Positions 1 through 6,913 of a stretch of 11,588 nt of DNA are shown in pieces. The DNA comes from Clostridiales bacterium UBA4959 (GTDB lineage Bacteria > Bacillota > Clostridia > Oscillospirales > CAG-272): positions 445 through 12,032 of the forward strand of contig DHAH01000167.1 of assembly GCA_002397345.1 (NCBI GenBank). Direction: 5' to 3'. The notes beneath the pieces were generated by a model. The model saw only the letters and a program-made list of their open reading frames with translations. It did no database searches and was not told where the DNA came from. A program made the position numbers and the translations under genes. Numbering within the stretch: the stretch's first letter is position 1; each line of letters opens with the position of its first letter.

Positions 1-3000
1 GGCGTCGGATGATTCATAATAACAGTCGACCACGCCTTGAACAAGCACAGGTTCGCTCTCGAACAGCTCGCGCAGCTCGTCGTTTTGTGTGAACTCCGAC
101 GCGGGCAGCCGCACGTTGAAGCGCACCTCGCGGAACAGTTTTCGCGCGGAACGCATGTCGGCGTACAAATCGCTGTCAAAAAATCGCTCGACAGCTTTTA
201 CGTCAACCAGTTTGGCGTGCGCGGCGGTCATAAATTCGCCGGTTATAAGCCGCGCCGATTCTTCCCGTATGCCGCCCGCTTCGACGCGCGCGAAATCGCA
301 GAACTGCATAAAAATATGCGTTGCGGTACCGCGTTCGGCGGCGGTGACGTCGTCTTTATCGGGTGAAAGGAAGCGCGGCGGGCCGTATTTTTGCGTTTCC
401 GGCTTATCGCCCTCCGCGAGCGTGGCTGTGAGGTCAAACGCGTCTTCGTCACCGTTTTCGTCGAGTATCGACGGGTATAAATTCGAGACTGAGAGCTTCG
501 CGGGCAGTCCCACAAACGGTTTCCAGCGATATTTAAACGCCAGACGCGGCTCGAATAAGCTTTTATAGCGCGCAACCTCGCTTTCGTCGGGGATAGGCAC
601 GTCATGGAGCGCTTCGTTTCCGAGGTCATCCGCGGAGGATGACAGACTCGCGTCCGAAACCGTACCGCTAAAAATTTCGATCTCGGCGCTGTTGTCACTT
701 TTGCCCGAAAGCGCGTCTGTTATCCAGCTTATATAATTATTTTTTGCAACCGCGTCCGCGCCGCGCGCTTCGGATGGCAGCACCTCCGCGGTCAGCGCGG
801 TTTTATCGAGCAGCTCGGCGGGGTCGAGGAGCGTCGCGGTTATGTAAAGGCGCTCTCGCGCGCGCGTCATTGCCACATAGAGCGAGCGCATCTCCTCATA
901 CCGCCCTCTCCGCGTGATACGCAGCGCCGCGGCTGTACGCACAGGGGTGTTTATGCGCCCAAACCCCGACTTATCGCCCAGTTTTGCCGCCGCGCCGAGT
1001 AATGGGTCGAATAAAATCAAACGCGTGCTGTCGCTGTCGTTGAATTTCCGCGCGCAGTCGCAAATAAAACACACAGGGAATTCCAGCCCTTTTGATTTGT
1101 GGATGCTTATGATGCGCACTCTGCCGGCATCGCCGCCCGAAGCGGCAGATTCTGTCCTGCCCTCACCCGCAAGCCCTTCTATAAAATCAAGAAAGTTGTT
1201 CAGTCCGCGAAACTGCCCGTTTTCAAAGGTGCGCGCCAAATCGTATAATCGGGTCAGGTTGCGCTTCTTCGCGGCGATCTCGTTTTTTGTGCCACCGCCG
1301 CCCGCGACGACAGCCATAATGGCGGTGTCGCGATATATATATCGCACCACGCGGTCGGCGGGATTGTTTTTTGCGTATTCGCGGTAAATGTTTAGCTTTT
1401 CAAGAAAGCGCTTACCCTTCTCGAATCCGGTGTGTTCGGTGTAAAGCTTTAGCGCGTCATAAAACGAATAAGTTTTATATATGCGCCGTTCGGCGGTGTC
1501 GGCGTTTTCGATAGCGCTGCCGGCGGCGGGGAATGCGGTTTTGTCTTCGGTTTCCGCATCGCCCAGATAAAACGGCAAGCCGTCCGGATCCGGCGCGGTC
1601 TGCGGAACGAACCTGCGGACGCGGATCAGATCGTCGAAGGTGAACCCGTACAGCGGACTGCGAAGCACAGCGGCGAGCGGGATGTCGCGGGCAGGGTTGT
1701 TCACGCAGCCGAACATGGAGAGCATGAGCAGCACCTCGGGCTGCGCGAAAAAGTCGGGAGCCCCGCCGTCCGCCCCGATTGAGCGGCTGCGCAGCGCCGC
1801 TTCATATACCTCGGCGCGTCCGCTGGCATTGCGCAGCAGGATTGCAATATCGTTGGGTTTATACCTGCCCGACGCGATCAGACGCGCGATCTCATCCGCG
1901 ACAAATTCCGGCTCGCCGTATTTTTCGCTGACAGAATCGCCGTCAGTTCCGGGGGTAACCTCATCATTTTCGGGTTCCGCGGGTTCGGATTGTTCTTCCT
2001 CTGGTTCGATCTGTTCGATCACGTTTTTCGAGTTGAACAGCATGATTTTTACCTTTTCACCCGAACCGTCGGCACTCTTGCCTTTTAATAAATTATCGTC
2101 ATTACAATATTCGACTTCACCGCCCGAGCCGGCGAACATATGCCCCGACACGCGGTTTACAAAGCCGATAATATTGCCGTCGCAGCGGAAATTCGAGCGC
2201 AGGAACAGCGTTTTTATCGCCGGGTCGCCGCGATAACCGGCGAAAAGCGACGGAGCAGCGCCCCGAAAACCGTAAATGCTCTGTTTCACGTCGCCGACCA
2301 TGAACCGTTTGCGGGCGATGTTATTTTTATCGTCGGAAAGCGGGGCCGCTTTTGTCAGCGCAGTAAAAATCAGGTCCTGCAACTCGTTGACGTCCTGATA
2401 TTCGTCGATATAGATCTCGTCATAATCGGCGGCGGCGGATCTTGCCAGCTCGGAAATGCTGCCATCGGCGTCGTATAGTAATTTATACGCGAAACGCTCC
2501 AGATCGCCGTAATCGGCGACGGCGCGCCGGCGTTTTTCCGCGCTGAACTTTTCGTCGAACGCCGACAGCACCGCGAAAAAGTTACGGCATTGTCCGGCGC
2601 ATTGGCTTAACACAGAACGCAGCAAGGGTTCGTCAATAGAAAAATAATTTTTATACGCTGTTTTAATAAATCCGCTGCTCAAAGCAAACTCGCCGCGGCA
2701 TTTTTTATAAAAATCAAGCTCGGCGGTCGGCTCGAGATTGCGTACCGAGCCGAGTCGGGCTGGTTTATAGCCGATTAAATACTCACGCAGCGCCGTATAA
2801 TGCCGCTCTCCGCTGAGCAGCGCTCGCAGTCCGCGCGCGAATTCGAGATCGTACGCAAACTGCGTCTGATAAGCTTTAATAAGCACGGATTCGCCATCGA
2901 AATAATCCAGCGCGCGCTCTAATACGGGAATAAAATAATCGAGCCGCGAGCGCAGCTCGAGCGCGATCGATTCGCCCCACGGCGTGGTCATAAAATCATT

Positions 3001-3663
3001 GACGCCTTCGGCTGACTGTGCGAGCGCGTCCGCGTTCGCGCCGAGCAGACCGACGCCGTCCTTATAACCTATAACCTTACGGTATAGCTCCAAAAACAGT
3101 TCCGCCAGCTTGTCGTCGCGGTCAGACACGAAAGCGTCGCAAAACAACGCGAATTCGGCTGCGTTAGAAGGAGCTGCGTCTTGTCCCCCGTCATAAAAGC
3201 CGTCGATAACCTGATCCATCACCTCGGCGGCGAGCAGCGCCGATTCGGTTTCGTCGCAGACGCGCAGTCCGGCGGGCAAGCCGAGCGCGCTCAGGTTGGA
3301 GCGCACGATATTATAGCAAAACGACGATATAGTATCGATTTTGGCTGACGGAAGCAATAATAATTGCCGGCGCAGCCGCCGGTTGCCCGGATCGGCGGCA
3401 ATTTTTTCGCGCAGGGCAAGCCCTACGCGTTCGCGCAGCTCGGTGGTGGCGGCGTTTGTGAAGGTGACGATGAGCATCCGCGTGATGTCGGCGGGCTCGT
3501 CCGAAGAATTATTCGCGGACGATTTCGTCGAGGACAGGCGGCGGATGATGCGTTCGGTGAGTACGGCGGTTTTACCCGAACCCGCGCCGGCCGAAACGAG
3601 AATATCGTCTGCTTGACAGGTAATCGCTTCAAGCTGCTCCGGTGTCCATATGCGCTCTGCCAT
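1..3663 (-). CDS. addA: ATP-dependent helicase/nuclease subunit A (AddA), C-terminus cut by window edge
   Basis: This gene encodes the UvrD-like helicase and nuclease subunit of the AddAB complex, which resects double-strand breaks for RecA-dependent repair in the cytoplasm. I translated it codon by codon: 1221 residues with no internal stop, running off the left edge. Visible SF1 motifs are Walker A SAGAGSGKT (24-32), motif Ia IVTFTNAA (65-72), motif II DEYQD (420-424), motif III GDVKQSIYGFRG (457-468), motif V ISIHKSKGLE (852-861) and motif VI YVAMTRARE (929-937). The nuclease domain starts with RGTATHIFMQF (1111-1121) and reaches VQGVVD (D1213); the following DYKTD-type motif lies outside. 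AddA is usually about 1200-1250 residues, so probably under 100 are missing. An E/P-rich linker sits at about 549-581. The start ATG at 3663 follows a GGGGAGGAGG ribosome site. No addB lies upstream, where it usually precedes addA. Confidence 0.95.
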   Translation of the reverse strand, partial: MAERIWTPEQLEAITCQADDILVSAGAGSGKTAVLTERIIRRLSSTKSSANNSSDEPADITRMLIVTFTNAATTELRERVGLALREKIAADPGNRRLRRQLLLLPSAKIDTISSFCYNIVRSNLSALGLPAGLRVCDETESALLAAEVMDQVIDGFYDGGQDAAPSNAAEFALFCDAFVSDRDDKLAELFLELYRKVIGYKDGVGLLGANADALAQSAEGVNDFMTTPWGESIALELRSRLDYFIPVLERALDYFDGESVLIKAYQTQFAYDLEFARGLRALLSGERHYTALREYLIGYKPARLGSVRNLEPTAELDFYKKCRGEFALSSGFIKTAYKNYFSIDEPLLRSVLSQCAGQCRNFFAVLSAFDEKFSAEKRRRAVADYGDLERFAYKLLYDADGSISELARSAAADYDEIYIDEYQDVNELQDLIFTALTKAAPLSDDKNNIARKRFMVGDVKQSIYGFRGAAPSLFAGYRGDPAIKTLFLRSNFRCDGNIIGFVNRVSGHMFAGSGGEVEYCNDDNLLKGKSADGSGEKVKIMLFNSKNVIEQIEPEEEQSEPAEPENDEVTPGTDGDSVSEKYGEPEFVADEIARLIASGRYKPNDIAILLRNASGRAEVYEAALRSRSIGADGGAPDFFAQPEVLLMLSMFGCVNNPARDIPLAAVLRSPLYGFTFDDLIRVRRFVPQTAPDPDGLPFYLGDAETEDKTAFPAAGSAIENADTAERRIYKTYSFYDALKLYTEHTGFEKGKRFLEKLNIYREYAKNNPADRVVRYIYRDTAIMAVVAGGGGTKNEIAAKKRNLTRLYDLARTFENGQFRGLNNFLDFIEGLAGEGRTESAASGGDAGRVRIISIHKSKGLEFPVCFICDCARKFNDSDSTRLILFDPLLGAAAKLGDKSGFGRINTPVRTAAALRITRRGRYEEMRSLYVAMTRARERLYITATLLDPAELLDKTALTAEVLPSEARGADAVAKNNYISWITDALSGKSDNSAEIEIFSGTVSDASLSSSADDLGNEALHDVPIPDESEVARYKSLFEPRLAFKYRWKPFVGLPAKLSVSNLYPSILDENGDEDAFDLTATLAEGDKPETQKYGPPRFLSPDKDDVTAAERGTATHIFMQFCDFARVEAGGIREESARLITGEFMTAAHAKLVDVKAVERFFDSDLYADMRSARKLFREVRFNVRLPASEFTQNDELRELFESEPVLVQGVVDCYYESSDA

Positions 3664-3766
3664 AAAACCTCCTCCCCTTGTTTGACAGAAGGAACGGAGA
3701 TACGCGCGGGAAGATATGCTCTCCCCGCCGCACCCCCGCGCCTTTGGGTTATTTTATATGTTTATA

Positions 3767-3795
3767 ATTATACCTTTCTGCCGTATATTTGTCAA
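3767..3795 (-). promoter_or_regulatory. Consensus sigma-A promoter of addA
   Basis: On the minus strand TTGACA (3795-3790) and TATAAT (3772-3767) are separated by exactly 17 bases, a perfect match to the housekeeping consensus. The predicted start near 3760 gives addA a leader of about 97 nt. That leader contains a hairpin at 3706-3728 (9-bp stem with one G.U pair, 5-nt loop, no U-tract) before the ribosome-binding site at 3668-3677. Confidence 0.85.
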
Positions 3796-3801
3796 CATGT
3801 G

Positions 3802-3830
3802 TTGACGGTATGGGCATGTAATGATATAAT
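3802..3830 (+). promoter_or_regulatory. Extended -10 promoter of the histidine-phosphatase gene
   Basis: TTGACG (3802-3807) and TATAAT (3825-3830) are 17 bases apart, and a TG dinucleotide at 3822-3823 makes an extended -10. Transcription would start near 3837, giving a leader of about 100 nt. The -35 box lies 6 bp from the oppositely oriented -35 of addA; together they form the palindrome GTCAAC-ATGT-GTTGAC at 3791-3806. A repressor or activator bound there would affect both genes. Confidence 0.85.
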
Positions 3831-3860
3831 ACCTCTTAAATGCCGCAATAAAAAATATAC

Positions 3861-3914
3861 AAAAAGGCGGGGTATGGCGGTGGTTTTCCACCCCGGCGCG
3901 TCCCCGTCCTTTTT
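3861..3914 (+). promoter_or_regulatory. Terminator-like leader hairpin (possible attenuator)
   Basis: AAAAAGGCGGGG (3861-3872) pairs with CCCCG-T-CCTTTTT (3902-3914), leaving one bulged T. A second hairpin, GGTGG-TTTT-CCACC (3879-3892), sits inside the loop. The GC-rich stem ending in five T residues resembles a rho-independent terminator. It lies between the promoter and the start codon at 3938, so it would act within the leader of the histidine-phosphatase mRNA. No competing antiterminator is obvious by eye. Confidence 0.5.
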
Positions 3915-3924
3915 AAATACATAA
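3874..3924 (+). CDS. Possible 16-residue leader peptide
   Basis: A short ORF starting at ATG 3874 encodes MAVVFHPGASPSFLNT and stops at 3922-3924. An AAGG (3864-3867) and a GGGG (3869-3872) precede it as possible ribosome-binding sites. It covers the inner and right-hand parts of the leader hairpin and ends 13 nt before the histidine-phosphatase start codon. Translating ribosomes would disrupt that hairpin. The peptide has no run of one amino acid such as biosynthetic leader peptides show. It may be a chance ORF; the call rests on position and spacing only. Confidence 0.25.
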   Translation: MAVVFHPGASPSFLNT

Positions 3925-3937
3925 AAGGATATAGTAA

Positions 3938-4648
3938 ATGAAACTCTTTATCATTCGCCACGGCGACCCCGATTATTCCATCGACTCACTGACCGAGCGC
4001 GGACGCCGCGAGGCGGTGCTGCTGCGCGACAGGCTCCTGCGCGAGGGCATCACGCGTGTATACTGCTCGCCGCTGGGACGGGCGCAGGCGACGGCGGCTC
4101 CGTTTTTGGAATCGTCAGGTTTAAACTGTGATACGCGCGACTGGCTGCGCGAATTTCCGTATGGCATCACGCTACCGTATAAAACATATGGAATTGCCGA
4201 CTCCGACCGCCGGAGCTGCCCGTGGGATGTAGACCCGCGATATTTCGCAATGTTCGAGCGCGAGCTGTGCGACCCGGTTCGCTGGCGCGAGCATGGCATG
4301 TATAAGAACGACGCTATCGGAAGGCACTGCGACCACGTTATAGCGGAGCTTGACAAGCTGATCGCGGAAAACGGTTATATACGGAGGGGCATAACCTATG
4401 ATATAGCGGAGGGCTGCGATACCGACGCGAATATAGCGATCTTCTGTCATATGGGGCTTGGGATGCTGCTATTATCGCATTTTGCGGGTATAACACCGCC
4501 TCATGCATGGCAGTTTTTCCGCATGATGCCAACCTCGGTATCGACCGTCTTGTTCACGAATATCAGTCCGCGCAGTGCGCAGACAAAAATCTTCATGGTC
4601 GGCGATACCTCCCACCTCGCTCCTATCGGGCTGACATACAGGGGTTAA
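3938..4648 (+). CDS. Histidine phosphatase family protein (phosphoglycerate mutase-like)
   Basis: This 236-residue cytoplasmic protein belongs to the histidine phosphatase superfamily, whose members transfer or hydrolyse phosphate through a phosphohistidine. The N-terminal RHG motif is at 7-9, with H8 as the nucleophile. The second phosphate-binding segment YCSPLGRAQATA (42-53) supplies R48, a likely acid/base glutamate is E72 in WLREF, and the C-terminal catalytic histidine is H171 in IFCHMG. About 100 residues separate E72 and H171, a longer cap than in minimal members. The substrate cannot be read from the sequence; cofactor-dependent phosphoglycerate mutase is unlikely because its fuller signature is absent. 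The start ATG follows AAAGGAT (3924-3930). It is a single-gene unit, transcribed divergently from addA and closed by a terminator. Confidence 0.88.
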   Translation: MKLFIIRHGDPDYSIDSLTERGRREAVLLRDRLLREGITRVYCSPLGRAQATAAPFLESSGLNCDTRDWLREFPYGITLPYKTYGIADSDRRSCPWDVDPRYFAMFERELCDPVRWREHGMYKNDAIGRHCDHVIAELDKLIAENGYIRRGITYDIAEGCDTDANIAIFCHMGLGMLLLSHFAGITPPHAWQFFRMMPTSVSTVLFTNISPRSAQTKIFMVGDTSHLAPIGLTYRG

Positions 4649-4657
4649 GATGCGCAT

Positions 4658-4691
4658 GGGCGGGGTTCTCCCCCGCCCGTATTTGTTATTT
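4658..4691 (+). terminator. Rho-independent terminator of the histidine-phosphatase gene
   Basis: GGGCGGGG (4658-4665) and CCCCGCCC (4671-4678) form a perfect 8-bp stem with a 5-nt loop, followed on the plus strand by a T-rich tail (4679-4691). It begins 9 bases after the stop codon. It also lies just beyond the stop of the converging DUF4097 gene, but the minus-strand side has no U-tract, so it should work mainly in the plus direction. Confidence 0.85.
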
Positions 4692-5609
4692 TTCAAATTC
4701 CAGCCGAATGCTGCCGTTTGAGGTTTTAATAATCAGCGTCTTATCGCCGCCGTCCAGTTTATCCGGCAGCGAGTTCGAGCCATTTGAGGTTAAGCTGGTG
4801 ATATTATAATCGCTAATTTTTCCGGGCAGCGTGCCGGAAATTCCGGCATTGGAGGTGTCAAGCCGCAGCTCGCGCCCGATCTCAAGCCCGGTTATATCAA
4901 TGCTTCCACTGCTGGTGTCGGCTTTAATATTGATCGCAGTAAGGTTTGATAGGTTTATCGAAGCGTTGGAGGTTTTGGCTATTATCGTCTCCGCCCGCGC
5001 ATCGGACAGTACAATTCTGCCGTTGCTCGAATCGCAGTCCAGCGTACCCGCGGCGTTGACACGTGAGATTTTTATCGCGCCGTTGGAAGTATCGCATACA
5101 GCGCCGCGCTCAGAAAAAACGTCTGAGACATCTATGCTTCCGTTTGAGGTTTTCAATTTCAAATCGGTGCACTTTACACCATTAACATCCACAGCGCTGT
5201 TTGAAGTTTCGATATTTAAATCGATTGCAGTATCGGCGGGGATATATATCCGCATTTCGTTAGATTTAAAATTGAATCCGAAATTAAAAAATCTGCCGAA
5301 TGGTTTTATGCTTTCTTTTGTAATCGTCAGATTCGTTCCGGATTGTTTTACAATGTACTTTCCCCGTTCGTTTTCGACATATTCAATTTTAAGCCTGTCG
5401 CTGTCGATCGTCTCGACTGTAATTTTATTATTGGAATCATCGATAAAAAGTTTTAATACTTTACCGTCGGCGGTAAATTCCTTCTCGATATAGTTTTCCG
5501 AGTTTAGTTTGCTCCAATCGAACCCGATCGAAGCGGACGCTCCTGCGGCTATAGCCAAGCCGACCAGAAGGAGCAGCGCCGCAATAATGTAAATTTTATT
5601 GGTTTTCAT
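4686..5609 (-). CDS. DUF4097 family membrane-anchored beta-repeat protein
   Basis: This 307-residue protein starts with a lysine followed by a hydrophobic segment (about 6-28), a signal peptide or N-terminal membrane anchor, so the rest should lie outside the membrane. From about 130 to the end a [T/S]-S-N/S-[G/A] unit recurs nine times (near 135, 154, 174, 194, 213, 232, 252, 274 and 296), every 19-22 residues, as expected for the stacked beta-strands of the DUF4097 domain, sometimes called toastrack. The family is often labelled putative adhesin, but its pairing with PadR and HAAS genes points to a role in sensing or responding at the envelope. It is last in the padR operon. The start codon lies 4 nt beyond the HAAS stop, with an AAGGGG site inside the end of that gene. 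The ligand is unknown. Confidence 0.85.
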   Translation of the reverse strand: MKTNKIYIIAALLLLVGLAIAAGASASIGFDWSKLNSENYIEKEFTADGKVLKLFIDDSNNKITVETIDSDRLKIEYVENERGKYIVKQSGTNLTITKESIKPFGRFFNFGFNFKSNEMRIYIPADTAIDLNIETSNSAVDVNGVKCTDLKLKTSNGSIDVSDVFSERGAVCDTSNGAIKISRVNAAGTLDCDSSNGRIVLSDARAETIIAKTSNASINLSNLTAINIKADTSSGSIDITGLEIGRELRLDTSNAGISGTLPGKISDYNITSLTSNGSNSLPDKLDGGDKTLIIKTSNGSIRLEFEK

Positions 5610-5613
5610 TGTG

Positions 5614-6222
5614 TTATATCCCCTTATCCGGTATAAATAAGCGCTTGACAGCGCGCAGCGCGTAAACGGTCAGTCTTGCAAGCCCTTTGCATATGAGTAT
5701 CACGGGTTTTATTAAAATTAACGTTAATCCGATCAGCGCCAGCGCCACTCCGAGCATAAAAAGTCCGGCCGCGGGCGTCACTGTCAGCATATACGGTATA
5801 AATCCGATAAACGCGGCGACACCGGCAATCGCGAGCGACAGCACGACCGCGCCGATGGAAACTATAACCGCCCAGACGGTTGCATAAACGGCGAAAATCA
5901 CGCCGCCAAGCGTTATGAGCAGCGGGAACCACACCGGAAAGCCTAAAATCGCCAGCACGATCCACAGCGTTTTGTTATCCGTCCTGTCGCGGCTCTCCTT
6001 AACCTTCATTTTCATCAGTGTAGGCAGCGGAAGTTCCATCATCGCCTGACGCGCGGCTTCACCCGGATCGCCGAGCGCCGCGACGGCTTCTTCTTCTCCC
6101 ATTCCCTCTTCCATGCGGTCGTCGACAGCTTCGGCGTAAAACGCGGTGATCCTGTCAATCTCTTGCCCCGGCAAACCGGCAAGCTGTTTTGCCAGCGCGC
6201 CCGTGAATTCGATTTTAGTCAT
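5614..6222 (-). CDS. HAAS-domain (DUF1700) integral membrane protein
   Basis: The product has 202 residues. Residues 1-62 form the HAAS domain, a helical cytoplasmic domain with the typical pattern of a leucine-proline turn, AEAVDDRMEEGMGEEEAVAALGDP. From about 84 to 185 there are four or five hydrophobic segments, with basic residues at the end. HAAS proteins are usually encoded beside PadR-type regulators and are thought to link them to the membrane; that link is established by gene association rather than seen here. I chose ATG 6222 because AGGGGAG (6237-6231) stands 8 nt from it; ATG 6228 and GTG 6231 are too close to the site. The gene overlaps the padR stop by 8 bp, implying translational coupling. 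Confidence 0.87.
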   Translation of the reverse strand: MTKIEFTGALAKQLAGLPGQEIDRITAFYAEAVDDRMEEGMGEEEAVAALGDPGEAARQAMMELPLPTLMKMKVKESRDRTDNKTLWIVLAILGFPVWFPLLITLGGVIFAVYATVWAVIVSIGAVVLSLAIAGVAAFIGFIPYMLTVTPAAGLFMLGVALALIGLTLILIKPVILICKGLARLTVYALRAVKRLFIPDKGI

Positions 6223-6604
6223 TGCCATCACTCCCCTTTTCCGCGTGATTTATATTCGCACCGCTTTTTTTAACTGCGCGGTGCTCTTCAAACTCCGGTA
6301 TTTCCCGGGAAATATAACCATACACGGTCATAACTTCTTTCCATTCCTCAATGAACAACTTGATTTTTTCGCGTCCGGATGCTGTGATACGGTAATATTT
6401 CCGCAGCCTGCCGTTGTGTTCTACGCTGTAAACCTCGAGATATTCACCCGACTCCAGCCGCTTCAGCACCGGATACAGTGTGGATTCCGAGATTTCGATA
6501 TATGGGCTGATGTCCTTGATAATCTGGTAGCCGTAGGAGTCCTCTGTTTCAAGCGCTTTAAGCACACAGATTTCAATCAGACCCTTTTTAAGCTGTACAT
6601 CCAT
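6215..6604 (-). CDS. PadR family transcriptional regulator
   Basis: This 129-residue winged-helix protein has the PadR signature throughout: KGLIEICVLKAL (7-18), DSYGYQIIKDI (22-32), the recognition helix ISESTLYPVLKRLESGEYLE (38-57) and the wing GRLRKYYRITASG (65-77), then a short helical dimerisation tail. PadR proteins are dimeric repressors that often control their own operon. ATG 6604 is preferred because AGGGGGGG (6620-6613) lies 8 nt upstream; an upstream ATG at 6625 has no good ribosome site. It is the first gene of the padR-HAAS-DUF4097 operon and overlaps the next gene by 8 bp. A tandem operator-like repeat at the predicted transcription start suggests autorepression. The inducing signal is unknown. 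Confidence 0.93.
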   Translation of the reverse strand: MDVQLKKGLIEICVLKALETEDSYGYQIIKDISPYIEISESTLYPVLKRLESGEYLEVYSVEHNGRLRKYYRITASGREKIKLFIEEWKEVMTVYGYISREIPEFEEHRAVKKSGANINHAEKGSDGND

Positions 6605-6639
6605 CCGACCGTCCCCCCCTCTCATTTTATGATAGGACG

Positions 6640-6667
6640 CAGTGCGCTATACATCCCAGTGCACTAT
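6640..6667 (-). promoter_or_regulatory. Operator-like tandem repeat at the padR transcription start
   Basis: On the minus strand ATAGTGCACTG (6667-6657) is followed 6 nt later by ATAGCGCACTG (6650-6640): two 11-mers differing at one base, repeated every 17 bp. The first contains the palindrome AGTGCACT. The pair begins directly after the -10 box and covers the predicted start site, so a protein bound there would block RNA polymerase. Autorepression by the adjacent PadR is the simplest reading. Confidence 0.6.
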
Positions 6668-6696
6668 ATTATATGATGCATAGTATTGTTTGTCAA
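6668..6696 (-). promoter_or_regulatory. Consensus sigma-A promoter of the padR operon
   Basis: TTGACA (6696-6691) and TATAAT (6673-6668) are separated by 17 bases on the minus strand, a perfect consensus promoter. Transcription should begin near 6661. Such a strong promoter makes sense if the operon is normally held down by a repressor bound to the repeat that follows. A small inverted repeat, ACTAT and ATAGT, also brackets the -10 box. Confidence 0.85.
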
Positions 6697-6864
6697 GAAG
6701 TATAACGATATTTTTTTATCTGCGGTTACTATTAAACAAACAACCCAACCTGCTACAATTTTATTCCCAGTGCTACTCCCACTCTTTACATGTATTTGGT
6801 TAGGTTTAGTTGCATGGTGCGCGAAGCTGTGTACTGCATATTTATTACCCCCATAGCAACAAAC
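6697..6864. other. AT-rich non-coding gap
   Basis: This is the core of the 309-bp interval between padR and the tRNA gene. I see no convincing ORF, ribosome-binding site or promoter on either strand. The only structure noticed is a weak, widely spaced inverted repeat of AACC motifs near 6742-6750 and 6800-6810. The stretch may be plain spacer. Confidence 0.6.
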
Positions 6865-6906
6865 AAATCAGCCTATCACACTTGTTTAAGCGTGATAGGC
6901 TGATTT
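6865..6906 (-). terminator. Intrinsic terminator of tRNA-Gln
   Basis: A perfect 15-bp inverted repeat, AAATCAGCCTATCAC (6865-6879) and its complement (6892-6906), extends inward past one mismatch into CTT/AAG around a 4-nt loop. Read on the minus strand it begins 8 nt after the tRNA 3' end and is followed by TTTGTTTGTTG. It fits a rho-independent terminator for the tRNA transcript. Confidence 0.85.
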
Positions 6907-6913
6907 ATTGCGA

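Noticed and set aside
89..2478. Several plus-strand open frames of 110-200 codons inside addA
   Set aside because: They lie antisense to a fully open addA frame with all helicase motifs, lack ribosome sites and show compositionally biased translations typical of GC-rich shadow frames.
1..3663. Possible frameshift or pseudogene in addA
   Set aside because: I checked every codon in the frame; there is no in-frame stop and all motifs lie in a single frame, so the gene is only cut by the window edge.
3364..3924. A 186-codon plus-strand ORF crossing the addA start and the promoter region
   Set aside because: Its first part is antisense to addA and it runs through both promoters. Only its last 16 codons, starting at ATG 3874, are worth considering.
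1..4648. AddA plus phosphatase as a defence system
   Set aside because: The genes are divergent with separate promoters, AddA has the normal repair architecture, and no nuclease, toxin or mobile gene accompanies them.
4831..5493. A 220-codon plus-strand frame opposite the DUF4097 gene
   Set aside because: It mirrors the repeated SN codons of the real gene, has no ribosome site and no recognisable family features.
6742..6810. Inverted AACC/GGTT motifs in the AT-rich gap before the tRNA
   Set aside because: Arms of about 9 bases with a mismatch and a spacer of around 50 are expected by chance in such sequence.
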